DNA of 64,000 bases from Adlercreutzia sp. ZJ304 (GCF_011039075.1 NZ_JAAKEG010000010.1:1-64000); one strand, 5' to 3'; positions 19,709 to 29,891 are shown, counted from the stretch's first letter. A program made the numbers and translations. Notes: a model not told the origin generated them from the sequence alone.

Positions 19709-19891
19709 GTGTCTATCTCAAAATGCAGCATTTGCGGCAGCAAAATGTCAAAGAACAAATTCACTAAAGCAGGAAAGCAGAGGTGGAGATGCACCTTGTG
19801 CGGAGACTCTAGTGTTAGGAAAAACGATACCTCTGCAAGATGGCTTAAAGTGTTTGTTGGATGGCTTTTGGGTAAACTCTCAACACCTTGA
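19709..19891 (+). pseudogene. N-terminal zinc-ribbon fragment of an IS transposase
   Basis: GTG at 19709 with AGGGG upstream opens 60 codons: CSICGSKMSKN and RWRCTLCG give a CxxC...CxxC zinc ribbon, followed by ARWLKVFVGWLLGKLS. This resembles the start of IS1249-like transposases of actinobacteria; the family is tentative. The frame stops at residue 60 and the catalytic DDE domain is absent. Confidence 0.6.
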
Positions 19892-19939
19892 CGCTAGATT
19901 ACGATTCAACTCATCCGCATACTAGTTCAAAAAAGTTAG

Positions 19940-20102
19940 AAAAATGGTCAAAACTTCCAGCTTTCCATGGTCATAGCGCCACATAGCTAACTTGAATTGT
20001 GGAGAACACTGGGCAAACAGGGTTCTCCAATTCCATTTTGATTCGTAATTGGCGTAATTTGGCATTATAGACTGTGGAAAGCCGGAAGTTTTGACCATTT
20101 TT
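19940..20102. mobile_element. MITE-like element, copy 1 (163 bp)
   Basis: The ends are inverted repeats: AAAAATGGTCAAAACTTCC on the left and its exact complement on the right, with similarity continuing to 33 nt with three mismatches. There is no coding capacity. A related element lies at 51219-51371; both share the termini and a central stretch near TTGAATTGTGGAGAACACTG. No clear target-site duplication. It lies 48 bp after the transposase fragment. Confidence 0.8.
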
Positions 20103-20290
20103 CGCCTAAAAAGTGACGAAGGCAACATCACACGGTCTGGTTTGGTCAGAGTTCCACAACAGCACTCCTTACCCCTTTGCGATGGACTGAGCCTTACACA
20201 CTTTTCTGCCTATATGCCTAAAGCAGCGGTTTTTAAATTCACTGTGATAGTTCTGTGATAGTTTCAGAGAATTTCTCAAGTAAACCAAAC

Positions 20291-20320
20291 AGGTCAGCAG
20301 ACAAAAATGCTTGCTGACCT
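20291..20320 (-). terminator. Hairpin downstream of tRNA-Thr
   Basis: AGGTCAGCA and TGCTGACCT form a 9-bp stem 11 nt after the tRNA 3' end. The tail on the minus strand is T-rich but interrupted, so it is a weak terminator. The stretch 20103-20290 holds nothing else recognisable. Confidence 0.5.
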
Positions 20321-20330
20321 GCGAATTTAC

Positions 20331-20406
20331 TGGAGCCAACGAGCGGACTCGAACCGCTGACCTACGCATTACGAGTGCGTTGCTCTACCAACTGAGCCAC
20401 GTTGGC
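20331..20406 (-). tRNA. tRNA-Thr (CGT)
   Basis: On the minus strand GCCAACG...CGTTGGC closes the acceptor stem, with CTCGTAA as the anticodon loop (anticodon CGT, reads ACG), GGTTCGAAC T-arm and an encoded CCA end. 76 nt. Confidence 0.96.
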
Positions 20407-20477
20407 TTTTGCCAAAAGACATGGTGCAGTATACCAAAACAGATATACTTTTCATAACGTTGGCAAAAAGGAGCACC

Positions 20478-22346
20478 ATGTTTATAGATTCTTCTATTAA
20501 ATCAAAACACCACGCCATACAATCAAAATTGCTGTCACGCATAACAGCTGCGATTGTAAGCATTTTGCTAATTGTTTTCTTTTTTACCACAGTTGGTAAT
20601 ACCGCCACCATCTTGAGCAAAGTAGAAACAGTGCGAAGTGACCCATATGCTGCCTCGGTTGCTGCAGGACACTTGGAAACTCGCTTCATTCAAATACGTA
20701 CAATTGCACTAAGTTCAATTTATATGAACATTCCCGAAGCAGCAGAAGATATGCAAGATGCTTTTGATGAAGCTAATCCTCAAATATTAGAATGCATAAA
20801 CGTCATTAAGGGCTGTCCGTCTGTTGACAAGAATCAAGCTGCCGAATTGGAAAACGGCTATAACGAACTTCGCCACCGCGAAACCAAGTTGGTCGAGCTT
20901 TGCGAAGACCCCGCTATCGAAACAGACGAAGTTGGCGAATATGTAAATGTCAATTTTTATCCATTAGTAACAAAATTGCTAGACATAGATCTTCGGATTT
21001 TAGATGAATCTACTCGTGCAGTGGAAAGTGTTTATCAAACGGTTAACGATGCCTGTCGCCAAACTATCTTTATATCTTGGATGCTCATAATAGCTGTAGT
21101 TGTATCGCTATGTGTTTATCTTACACTGTTGCATCGAAAAACAAAGAGCGAAGAAAGGCTGACCGAAAGCCTGCAAAACGCCCTAGAGTTTGCACAAAAC
21201 GCAAGTCGTGCTAAGTCTACTTTTTTGTCAAGCATGTCACATGATATACGCACTCCTATGAACGCTATTGTTGGTCTTACCGCCATCGCAAGCAATCATA
21301 TTGACGACCGAGAGCGCGTGGAAAACTGCTTAGAGCGCATAGGAGTATCCTCTAGACATCTTCTTAGCTTAATAAACGATGTGCTAGATATGAACGAAAT
21401 TGAAAGCGGCAAAATCAGCCTAAACGCCGAGCCGTTTTCCATAAAAGAGCTTATGGAAGATTTGATTGCCATTGTGCAGCCGCAAACACGCGCAAAAACG
21501 CTCGACCTTAAAATTGAGCCAATATCTGTTCAGCACGATATAGTCCTTGGCGACACGCTAAGGATTCATCAAGTTTTGCTAAACATCTTGAGCAATGCGG
21601 TGAAATATTCAAAGCCTAATGGCTGGGTACATGTGTTTATTTCTGAAGAAGCCACACCAGATTCGGAAATTTATAATTATTGTTTTGTTGTAGAAGACAA
21701 CGGCATCGGAATGAGTCCTGATTTTATCGATAGCGTATTTGAGCCTTTCGAACGTGAGCGTAATGAAATTACCTCGTTTACAGAAGGTGCTGGACTGGGC
21801 ATGTCTATAACCAAAAACATTGTTGACTTAATGGGCGGAACCATAGAGGTGGAAAGTCAACTAGATATCGGATCGAAATTCACCGTTACAGTGCCACTCA
21901 AAATTACCGACGTACAAAAACCCAACGAATCAACAGAGCAAACAGAACCTAGCAAACTTAGCGGGCGCGTATTGCTTGTGGAAGACAACGCCCTAAACTG
22001 CGAAATAGCAACTGAGCTTATACAGTCGTTTGGCGTAGATGTAGACACCGCTAATAACGGTCTTGAAGCGCTAAAAACTATAATATCGGCAGAGCCCAAA
22101 CATTTCGATCTTGTATTTATGGATTGTCAAATGCCACTAATGGACGGACTGGAAGCCACCAAAAAGATACGCATCTTTGAACAACATAAAGGCTTCGCGC
22201 ATATTCCAATTATCGCCATGACAGCCAACGCGTTTAATGAAGACCGTCAAAAAGCAATGGACGCAGGCATGGACGGTTTCATGTCTAAACCAATTAGCAT
22301 AATTGAACTAGAGAAAACGCTTCAGCGCTATTTAGAAAGAAACTAA
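20478..22346 (+). CDS. Hybrid sensor histidine kinase/response regulator (orphan)
   Basis: The 622-residue protein has a transmembrane helix near residue 25-45, an outer sensor segment of ~150 residues without a recognised fold, a second helix (~200-220), then HisKA with MSHDIRTPMNAIVG (phospho-acceptor His), HATPase with NILSNAVKYS, DNGIGM and GAGLGMSITK, and a C-terminal receiver domain with VEDN, the phospho-acceptor Asp in FMDCQMPLMDG and SKPI. No output regulator is adjacent. ATG at 20478 follows AAGGAG; an upstream in-frame start would add 23 residues without support. Its last nucleotides overlap the convergent gene by 4 nt. Confidence 0.93.
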   Translation: MFIDSSIKSKHHAIQSKLLSRITAAIVSILLIVFFFTTVGNTATILSKVETVRSDPYAASVAAGHLETRFIQIRTIALSSIYMNIPEAAEDMQDAFDEANPQILECINVIKGCPSVDKNQAAELENGYNELRHRETKLVELCEDPAIETDEVGEYVNVNFYPLVTKLLDIDLRILDESTRAVESVYQTVNDACRQTIFISWMLIIAVVVSLCVYLTLLHRKTKSEERLTESLQNALEFAQNASRAKSTFLSSMSHDIRTPMNAIVGLTAIASNHIDDRERVENCLERIGVSSRHLLSLINDVLDMNEIESGKISLNAEPFSIKELMEDLIAIVQPQTRAKTLDLKIEPISVQHDIVLGDTLRIHQVLLNILSNAVKYSKPNGWVHVFISEEATPDSEIYNYCFVVEDNGIGMSPDFIDSVFEPFERERNEITSFTEGAGLGMSITKNIVDLMGGTIEVESQLDIGSKFTVTVPLKITDVQKPNESTEQTEPSKLSGRVLLVEDNALNCEIATELIQSFGVDVDTANNGLEALKTIISAEPKHFDLVFMDCQMPLMDGLEATKKIRIFEQHKGFAHIPIIAMTANAFNEDRQKAMDAGMDGFMSKPISIIELEKTLQRYLERN

Positions 22347-25300
22347 ATAGCGCGAATAAACTCCATTACAAAGTCGGCGTTTTCCAGCATTATGTCTTCT
22401 GAAATGTTGTCTATCACATCGTCTGCTTGACCAAAATATGCAGGCTTGTTGCCATCTAGACCAGCTAAATGCAGCGCCTGATAGCCATTTTGCGCAGCAA
22501 CACAAGCCGCAGAATTACGCCAGAGCATGTTTCCTTTACCAACACTTAACCCTAGTGCCGCCGATGCTTTGCGTACATAGCGTTTCATACGAGACGACAT
22601 CTTCACCGGACGGAACATGCCTTCACGCTCTATCAGAGACAAGTTGCCCGCACCTAGTCCATCTAGGTCAACAATCATAGCTCCCTTTAATTCTGCTCCG
22701 TGCGCATCAATAAGGGCTTTTATTCCTGCATTGTCAGCCAATTCAGCACCTAAGGCAACGAACCATATTTCCATATTGATAGGTCCGTTGTGGAATTCTT
22801 GTACCGCTTCGCGCTCTTCAGCCAAACCTTTCAATGGAATATCGGCAAACGGATTTAACACTCTAGAAGAATCTGCCATCTCTTCATAATCGTCGGCCAT
22901 CTCGGTACCAGCAAAACGTGTGCGCGGGGTTTCTAAATCGTCTGCACTGCGACGAGTGCGCGAATGGTCTTCCCCATCAGAGCTGCCGGGCTTTATACGT
23001 GAAAGAGCTTCGCCTAAACGCTCTTTCGAGAACGCGCCACCATCCCAATCGTCTTCTTCGTCCCACGCACCATTAAAGCCTGCGCTTTCGTTCTGGAAAC
23101 TTTCCCAGCCACCGCGCTTCTTGCCTACCTTACGAGCGTCAAAATCTTCATCTATGCCAAGCGCTTCAGTAAACGATTCTTCTTCGCGCTTCTTATGGCG
23201 GCGGAACTTACCAAACACGCGCGACTTCCGCGAAGACGGCATGTCTACATAACCCGGACCAGCCATTGCGCCCGATTCTGTAAAACTGTCTCCATAATCG
23301 GAATCGTCTGCATCGTCTATATAAACATCGTCCGGATCAACATTGGCTAGCAATTCATTGCCGACAGGTTCAAAGGCGCCCGTAGCTCCACCTACCGTAA
23401 ACGAACCAGCTTGACTTACATTTATTGCACCGTTTTGTTCATCCAAATCATCATACGCTGAAACTTTTACACGTGTATTTTCGGCACTAGAAGGCGCGTC
23501 TAGCGACGGAATGGAAGCCGAAAGCGCCGATTGCCTTTCGCGACGCGCTTGTACGTCTGGAAGAACAGGCTCGTTTTGGATTTGGTCGTCGTTGTCTGCT
23601 GCAGCGCTTTGCTTCTGGTTTACTGCCTGTATTGCACCGGTAAGACTAGGAAGCGAAATAGAGCGTCGCGGTCGCGGTTCCTGTTTGGCCGCCGCATTAG
23701 GTGCTGGTTCGGAAACTGCAGGCTGCCTTTGTGCTGTTGCAGATTGCGACACTGATGCAGACTCAGACTGTGTTGTTGCAGATGGTTTTACTGCTGCGTC
23801 CGGTTTCTCTTCAGCTATAGGCTGAGCAGCCGTTGTTGGCGAATGTGAAATTATACGATCGGCCACATTGCCCGTTTGCTTAGTTTCGGAAATATTTGAA
23901 TTTTCAGCATTCGCTAAATCGTCTAATGAAGCGCTGGCACTTGCCGTTTCATAATTAGGAGCATCAGTAGTAGAAGCCAAGAAGCCATCCACGCCAGAAG
24001 GGGCATGACTATTAGAATGCTGAGCCGCGGTTTCTCCCATAATAGAAGCCCGCATAGCCGCAAGGCGCTTTTCTACTTCAGAAACTTGTCCCTTTTGTTG
24101 TTCTGCAGCACGGGCTGCTTCGGCTTCGCGAGCAGCGGTTGCTGCTTCCATAGCTTCCGCAAAGCGCGAACGCTGTACTGGTACTGAATCTGTAGCCGAC
24201 TTGTTTGCCTTTTCGCGAGCACGCTTGTACCAATCTGGCACATCTGTGTTTGAAGAGTTAGATACAGAAGCCGCAACAGGCGAAGCTGGCACAACTTGCG
24301 TTGCAGCAAACTGCATAGATTGTGTAGAAGCAGGCTGAATAGTCTGTGCGGATGTGGGCTGAACAGGCGCAGCCTGATCGGGCTGCATATCAATAGCGCC
24401 CGGTGAAGCAATCTGTGGTGAACCTTGCGGTACAGCCGATACAACTTCTGCCGGCTGTTCTACCGATTGCGATTGAGAACGTACCGCTTGAACTGCTTCT
24501 ATTTCTGCCGATAAGTCCATTGGAGGCATAGCATTGGTATTAGATGGCGACATACCGTCTGGTGACATTGCAGCATAATCCACTTCCGCATTTGCCGGCA
24601 GTAAGCCAGCTTCACGAGCCGCAGTTTCACCATGAATTTCAACTTCTTCATCTTTGTCGTATAAGCCAAGCCCTATGCGCTTTGCAACTTCCAGCATAAC
24701 TGCAACGCCGGCAGCATTGCAATTTGCACCGTCATTATATGGAGCAGTTTGGCGCAGCAAAAACGAAACAACAGGCAACAGCGCCCCTATAATGCCTATT
24801 ACAACAAGAACATCAATAAAAATTAGTAGACCGCCTTCTGCTTTTGTAACCATGCGCAGCAACAAAGCAATGGGCACTATTACCATAGCAGCTAGTTCAA
24901 CCCAGTGAATAATATTTAGGATGCCACACAAACTAGATAGTTCGCGGGCAACTTTGCCAGAATCGTATCTAGCTATAAGAACCACTTTGCGCCGACGCGC
25001 AGTTGAAACCTGCTCACCGGTTTGCATAGGAATGTACTTTCCTATGACATTTTGGCTAACGCCGCGTTTCGACATGCGCGACAGCGGCGAAATTCCCATT
25101 ACTTCAAGAACGTATAACACAGCCGTTATTGCGCACACTATTAATGAAGGTAATACCATTACTGGCAAAAACAATGTAAGAATTGCCAGCACTAGAGTAA
25201 TTATGCAGCATATAATGCGCGGTAATTCGAAATTAGGATTGCAGTTGAATTCTTCAGACTGCACGTTTAAAGATGCCTCTTTTTGAAGCACATCTTCTAT

Positions 25301-25393
25301 AACAAATGAAGCCTGCTGCTCTTCTTCTGTTCCTGCAGGCCTCGGGCCTATCGCTTGTGCCAAGCGGGCGGCATATTCTTGGACATCTGCCAT
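22343..25393 (-). CDS. Degenerate M28 peptidase-like membrane protein with large disordered insert
   Basis: 1016 residues. The N-terminus (AARLAQAIGPRPAGTEEEQQAS) is typical of M28 aminopeptidases. Transmembrane helices follow at ~58-100 and ~160-215, then an M28-like core with VVLIARYDSGK (142-148) and NDGANCNAAGVAVMLEV (220-236), a low-complexity segment of over 500 residues (~280-850), and a C-terminal M28-like half (IWFVALGAELAD, GQADDVIDNI). Several expected zinc ligands are changed: His to Arg at 142, the bridging Asp to Cys at 225, and GAEE to GAEL. It is probably not an active peptidase. ATG at 25393; upstream of a coiled-coil membrane protein on the same strand. Confidence 0.7.
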   Translation of the reverse strand: MADVQEYAARLAQAIGPRPAGTEEEQQASFVIEDVLQKEASLNVQSEEFNCNPNFELPRIICCIITLVLAILTLFLPVMVLPSLIVCAITAVLYVLEVMGISPLSRMSKRGVSQNVIGKYIPMQTGEQVSTARRRKVVLIARYDSGKVARELSSLCGILNIIHWVELAAMVIVPIALLLRMVTKAEGGLLIFIDVLVVIGIIGALLPVVSFLLRQTAPYNDGANCNAAGVAVMLEVAKRIGLGLYDKDEEVEIHGETAAREAGLLPANAEVDYAAMSPDGMSPSNTNAMPPMDLSAEIEAVQAVRSQSQSVEQPAEVVSAVPQGSPQIASPGAIDMQPDQAAPVQPTSAQTIQPASTQSMQFAATQVVPASPVAASVSNSSNTDVPDWYKRAREKANKSATDSVPVQRSRFAEAMEAATAAREAEAARAAEQQKGQVSEVEKRLAAMRASIMGETAAQHSNSHAPSGVDGFLASTTDAPNYETASASASLDDLANAENSNISETKQTGNVADRIISHSPTTAAQPIAEEKPDAAVKPSATTQSESASVSQSATAQRQPAVSEPAPNAAAKQEPRPRRSISLPSLTGAIQAVNQKQSAAADNDDQIQNEPVLPDVQARRERQSALSASIPSLDAPSSAENTRVKVSAYDDLDEQNGAINVSQAGSFTVGGATGAFEPVGNELLANVDPDDVYIDDADDSDYGDSFTESGAMAGPGYVDMPSSRKSRVFGKFRRHKKREEESFTEALGIDEDFDARKVGKKRGGWESFQNESAGFNGAWDEEDDWDGGAFSKERLGEALSRIKPGSSDGEDHSRTRRSADDLETPRTRFAGTEMADDYEEMADSSRVLNPFADIPLKGLAEEREAVQEFHNGPINMEIWFVALGAELADNAGIKALIDAHGAELKGAMIVDLDGLGAGNLSLIEREGMFRPVKMSSRMKRYVRKASAALGLSVGKGNMLWRNSAACVAAQNGYQALHLAGLDGNKPAYFGQADDVIDNISEDIMLENADFVMEFIRAI

Positions 25394-25476
25394 TTATTGC
25401 GCCTTTCATAGCGTTGTATCCTACGTTTGGACACAATTACCACACAGTATACGCTAACACTAAAATGAACCCAAAT

Positions 25477-26763
25477 TTATGATAGATAATCGCGAATGGC
25501 AGAACATGCCACCGTTACGCGCGCTAGTTCAGAGTTCCATTGGTCAACATATGGGGTTCGCGCTTTGTTAAAAGCCGCCGATACATCGTCCGACGGCAAC
25601 AAGGTTTGCTCAGCCATTAGCGATGCTGCTTGGGTTTCCAATTGATTATATGTGTCGTTAGCTTGCTGAAGAGTGGTTTTGTCACGATCGATATAAGCCT
25701 GCATAGAGGCTATGGCAGACTCCTGAGCTTTAATGCGCAAATTGACATATTCTATATATGTCGAAACAACCGCATCGGGATCGGCTGGTGTTTCGGGCTG
25801 TTGTTCGCTTTGGTTATCAGTTAATGCTTCGGGTTGCTGCTCACCTTCATCCTCAGCTGATGCTTCGGATTGCTGTTTGTTTTCGTCTTCGGAAGACCCC
25901 GTTGATGATTGAGAATCGGTTGACTCTGCCGCATTCGACAGCGTTAACACTTCATTTTGCACGGAATTTAATTTTTCACTAGCTGTCTGTAAAGCTGCTA
26001 GACATTCTTCCGACTTCGCTTTCGACGCAGCCGCGTTTTCGGCATTTATATTTGATGTTAGCTCAGTAGCTTCTCTTGCCAAATCGTTCGCATGAAGAAT
26101 ATCGCCTACGGCACTTTCCGCATCTGAATAAGCCTTTTGGGCTGGCAGCGCAAACTCCATGTCGCTTGCAGCCATTTGTATTAAATTAAGCTGCGCATTT
26201 ATAGCCGCTAACCCCTGATTGGCGGCTTCTTTGTCTGCAGGAAGTGTTAGATATTGTTGCGCATCCTCTATTTCAGATTTTAGGTCGTGAAGGCGTTTGT
26301 CGTGTTGGCTTGATTGCGTCTGTGCGGTTTTATAGTCCGACTCAAGATCGGAATATGGCTTAGTGCCAATGTTTTGCACCAAAGCATCGTTAATTGAATC
26401 GTTAAACGGCTGTAGCTGGTCGCATTCGTCTAGAACTTTTTGAAGAACAGACTTCGTATATGCCACATGGTCTAACTGGCGCTGCACGTTTACCACAACA
26501 ATAGAAGCCACAACGACCACTATCGCAGCCACAGCCAATGTTATTGCTGCTGCCATAAGCCGCCTGCCACGACGTCGTTTTGTACGACGCGCGTTTAACT
26601 CTTCTTGCGGAAGTTCCCAAGCCGGACGTGCAGGAGAGCCCTGATCTTGCGCAACAGCATTACTTTTTGCATGCAAAACACTGAACGATATTTCGTTCGA
26701 TGTACCTTGGGTACTAGGCTTGATATGCCCTACATCACCTGACTTTTTTCTATTACCAAACAT
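25477..26763 (-). CDS. Single-pass membrane protein with coiled-coil outer domain, function unknown
   Basis: 428 residues: cytosolic N-terminus rich in Arg (RRTKRRRGRRLM), one transmembrane helix at ~72-92 (AAAITLAVAAIVVVVASIVVV), then an Ala/Gln/Asp-rich helical region with heptad-like spacing, an acidic repeat region and a final helical part with SIASMQAYIDRDKTTLQQ. No known domain recognised. It lies between the M28-like gene and dinG, all on the minus strand, with 83-nt and 29-nt gaps. Confidence 0.75.
   Translation of the reverse strand: MFGNRKKSGDVGHIKPSTQGTSNEISFSVLHAKSNAVAQDQGSPARPAWELPQEELNARRTKRRRGRRLMAAAITLAVAAIVVVVASIVVVNVQRQLDHVAYTKSVLQKVLDECDQLQPFNDSINDALVQNIGTKPYSDLESDYKTAQTQSSQHDKRLHDLKSEIEDAQQYLTLPADKEAANQGLAAINAQLNLIQMAASDMEFALPAQKAYSDAESAVGDILHANDLAREATELTSNINAENAAASKAKSEECLAALQTASEKLNSVQNEVLTLSNAAESTDSQSSTGSSEDENKQQSEASAEDEGEQQPEALTDNQSEQQPETPADPDAVVSTYIEYVNLRIKAQESAIASMQAYIDRDKTTLQQANDTYNQLETQAASLMAEQTLLPSDDVSAAFNKARTPYVDQWNSELARVTVACSAIRDYLS
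25783..25890. repeat. Three 36-bp in-frame repeats in the coiled-coil protein
   Basis: Units start at 25783, 25819 and 25855 and encode 12-residue acidic, Gln-rich blocks (EDENKQQSEASA, EDEGEQQPEALT, DNQSEQQPETPA). Confidence 0.85.
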
Positions 26764-26792
26764 GTCTTCGCGACTTAGTCTTTCCGTATATC

Positions 26793-29700
26793 TTAGCGAT
26801 TCCGTACCGCTATTTCCTTAATTATTTCTGCGGTTGGCATTATACGAACATCGCAACTTGGCATCGATTTTAGGAATACTTTCCCGTAACCTTTTGACAG
26901 CAGACGCGTATCAGCCAATACCACTATTCCTTCATCTTCAGCTTTTCGAATTAGCCTACCTACAGCCTGTTTTACTTCTAATACCGCCTGAGGCAGCACC
27001 CATTTTCGCCAAGCCGCATCGTCGCGAGCGCTGCGTTCACACGAAAGCGGGTCGCTTGGTTTCGAAAAAGGAAGTTTGGGCAAAACGACACCGCGTAGTG
27101 TAGAGCCGGGCGCATCGAAGCCTTCCCAGAAACTTTTAAGCGCAAAAAGCGAAAGTGTTTCGTCGGAGAGGAAATCATCGCGCAAACCTTTTACTGAAAC
27201 CCCCCAGCGCTGACAAACTAAGCGCAAATCTGCGGTTTTTAAATGTGGAGCCACTTCCGCAAAACAAGTATCCATTTCCTTGCGATTAGTAAAAAGAGTA
27301 AGCATTGAGCCGCCCTGCGCCACATGCAATTCCTTTAGCAATTCGCACAATTGTGGAATGTACGCTGTAGCTGTAGGGTCAGGCAAATCGTTGGGTACAT
27401 ATATTGTCATGTTTGAATCGAAGTCGTATGTAGAACCTAGAGCCAATGTTTTTGCCTGCGACTGAGGAGAAGTGTTTAGACCCATCGCTTCCATAAAAGG
27501 TCTGAAAGAATCAGCAACAGTAAGTGTGGCAGATGTAAAAACCACAGAATGTGTGTCTACATAAAGGGTTTCGTCTAATTTAGCGCCTACGTTATATAGC
27601 TGTGCCGTTATAGTGCTGCCGCCGCGATCGTGCTTTCTTGCTAAATTGGCTGAATACACATATGTTTCCGATGGATGCACGAAAATAGCATCAGCTGCAG
27701 TTATGACATCTTTTAGCTCATAAGCAACAGATGCAATTTCGCGCTGTACCACAGCAGCGCCTTGTGCATCTTCCATATAGCCAACAAGCTCTTGGCATAC
27801 ATTTACAAGTTTTTCGGAAGCGTCAATCAAAATTTGAGCCATTGCAATTAAGCTCTGAAACACTTCGCTGCGGCGCATTTCTTCATTAATCCACAAGTCA
27901 ACGTATTCATAACTAGATTTTTTCTGTGTGTCAAAATAAAGAAGGTCGCGAACATGGGAAGCAAATTCACTTTCCGCTTGCGAAAATTTTCTGCCAGCAT
28001 CCTTCGCTTTTGAAGTTAACGCATAAAACAAAGTGCCGAAATCGGCTTGCGATGCTTCCGCAGCAGCTGTAGCCGACATATTTTCGCCTGTGTTGGCAGG
28101 ACCTATTACGTTGCGTTCTGCTCGAACAAACACATTGCGTGCGCTTTCTTCAGCCGACACCCTAGCTGCTAAATTGTTAAGCGCGTCTACCGCCAATTCC
28201 AACGACAAAGCCCGGCGGGCTTCCATTTCGGCACTATGAGCCTCATCTATTACCCAATATCGTATTGGAGGCAACAGTCCGTGGTCTGCTGCTATGTCGC
28301 AAAAGAACAGGCTATGATTTGTTACTACTATATCGGATGCTTCCGCTTTACGACGCTGACCATGCACAAAACATGCCGCACCAAAAAATGGACATTTTCG
28401 ACGCATGCAATCGTGACTTGTTGTGGTTATGGTGCGCCGTGGCAACAGGCGATAATCTATTTTTAAAGAATCCATGTCATCGTATTCAGTTTGCTGAATA
28501 AACGAAAGCAGCGCTGCTATGGCTGGAGCCTGCGTGTGTTCTTCACCCTGCACAGCTACCATGCGCGCCCCTTCGCGCATAATGCGTTCAACCTTCCTCA
28601 AACACGGATAATGAGTAAAGCCTTTTAGTGGGGCATATGTCAGAGTTTTTCCAGTGGTTTTTTGCAACGATTCAGAAAGGGCAGGCAGTTCGTGATAAAT
28701 CAGCTGATCCAAAAGAGCATTACTTTTTGTAGCAATTCCAACATTTATGTTGTTTTGTAAAGCAGTAAGCGCTGCTGGCACCAAATATGCCATAGATTTA
28801 CCAACACCAGTACCAGCTTCTACCACTAAATTATCAGAAGTAGCAAACGCCGTTCGCACAGCTTGCGCCATTTGCAATTGTTCATCTCTTTGGTGGTAGT
28901 CTTCAAAAATAGTACCAATAATGCCGGTTTCAGAGAACGCTTCGTCTATTTCGTTTTTAGTGGGAAATTCTAAAACCTCTGGTACGTTTATGCCTGCTCG
29001 TTGCGCCAATTCTGCCGATATCATTGTTGCCGCATCGTTTTTAGCTTTACCCATTTTCCGTGCCACATTCTGGCGTTCTTGTTTGAGCGAAAATGGTTCG
29101 ATATGCGGCGATTCGTCGTTGGCTTCACCTATATTAAGGGTGGTTGAATTAGCTGGACTGGGCGTATTTTTGTTTTGCAAATTGTTCTTTTGTGCCTTGT
29201 TCGCAAAATAAGCAAAAACAATACCTGTTGGCCATTCTGTAGGCGGCGCTAGTTGAGCGATTTCTCGAACAAGCGATGCGGGCATAGCTTCTACCGCTGC
29301 CAACAACAATCGATATAGCGCATATGTTGCTGCAACGTCTTCATCAGCACGATGAGTAGACAGTGGAGCATCAAATGCACGTACAAGGTCTATCAATCGA
29401 TGTGATTTCATGCGCGGCAGTGCTATGCGCGCCAGTTCCAACGAATCAATCCAAATGTTTTCAAGCAAAGGGTATCCCGCTGGATGTTTTGTTGTAAAAC
29501 TGCGATCAAATGCAGCGTTATGAGCAACAAGTTTTGCATCCCCTACAAATTCCACTAATCCAGCTAAAGCTGTTTGCGGGTCAGGAGCGCCTTCCACATC
29601 ACTGTCGTGAATATTTGTAAGATGTGCTACTTCGTCAGGTATTGGCATGCCCGGATTAACAAAGGTTATATACCAATCTGTTATTATGCCGTGTTCAATA

Positions 29701-29891
29701 CGGGCGGCGGCTATTTGGGTTAATTCGTCTTTACGCACCGAAATCCCAGTAGTTTCCGTATCTATAACAACTATATTGCGATCGAATTCGCCATAGTCAG
29801 CATTTTCAGCATTTGCTATAAGCGATGCATAGCGCTCTATAATTGCGGGGGACGTGCCGTCCAATATGAATTTCGCTATTTTATGAGGCAT
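26793..29891 (-). CDS. dinG: Exonuclease-DinG family ATP-dependent helicase
   Basis: 1032 residues in the Bacillus-like arrangement: an N-terminal DEDD 3'-5' exonuclease domain (VIDTETTGI, TNIHDSDVEGAP, AHNAAFDRSF, residues ~45-200) fused to an XPD/DinG superfamily 2 helicase. Walker A is EAGTGVGKSMAYL, the Fe-S cluster cysteines appear in CMRRKCPFFGAAC with an earlier Cys, and the DEAH box is VIDEAHSAE. DinG unwinds forked DNA, R-loops and G4 structures. Unlike B. subtilis DinG, the Fe-S cysteines are present. ATG at 29891. Confidence 0.93.
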   Translation of the reverse strand: MPHKIAKFILDGTSPAIIERYASLIANAENADYGEFDRNIVVIDTETTGISVRKDELTQIAAARIEHGIITDWYITFVNPGMPIPDEVAHLTNIHDSDVEGAPDPQTALAGLVEFVGDAKLVAHNAAFDRSFTTKHPAGYPLLENIWIDSLELARIALPRMKSHRLIDLVRAFDAPLSTHRADEDVAATYALYRLLLAAVEAMPASLVREIAQLAPPTEWPTGIVFAYFANKAQKNNLQNKNTPSPANSTTLNIGEANDESPHIEPFSLKQERQNVARKMGKAKNDAATMISAELAQRAGINVPEVLEFPTKNEIDEAFSETGIIGTIFEDYHQRDEQLQMAQAVRTAFATSDNLVVEAGTGVGKSMAYLVPAALTALQNNINVGIATKSNALLDQLIYHELPALSESLQKTTGKTLTYAPLKGFTHYPCLRKVERIMREGARMVAVQGEEHTQAPAIAALLSFIQQTEYDDMDSLKIDYRLLPRRTITTTSHDCMRRKCPFFGAACFVHGQRRKAEASDIVVTNHSLFFCDIAADHGLLPPIRYWVIDEAHSAEMEARRALSLELAVDALNNLAARVSAEESARNVFVRAERNVIGPANTGENMSATAAAEASQADFGTLFYALTSKAKDAGRKFSQAESEFASHVRDLLYFDTQKKSSYEYVDLWINEEMRRSEVFQSLIAMAQILIDASEKLVNVCQELVGYMEDAQGAAVVQREIASVAYELKDVITAADAIFVHPSETYVYSANLARKHDRGGSTITAQLYNVGAKLDETLYVDTHSVVFTSATLTVADSFRPFMEAMGLNTSPQSQAKTLALGSTYDFDSNMTIYVPNDLPDPTATAYIPQLCELLKELHVAQGGSMLTLFTNRKEMDTCFAEVAPHLKTADLRLVCQRWGVSVKGLRDDFLSDETLSLFALKSFWEGFDAPGSTLRGVVLPKLPFSKPSDPLSCERSARDDAAWRKWVLPQAVLEVKQAVGRLIRKAEDEGIVVLADTRLLSKGYGKVFLKSMPSCDVRIMPTAEIIKEIAVRNR

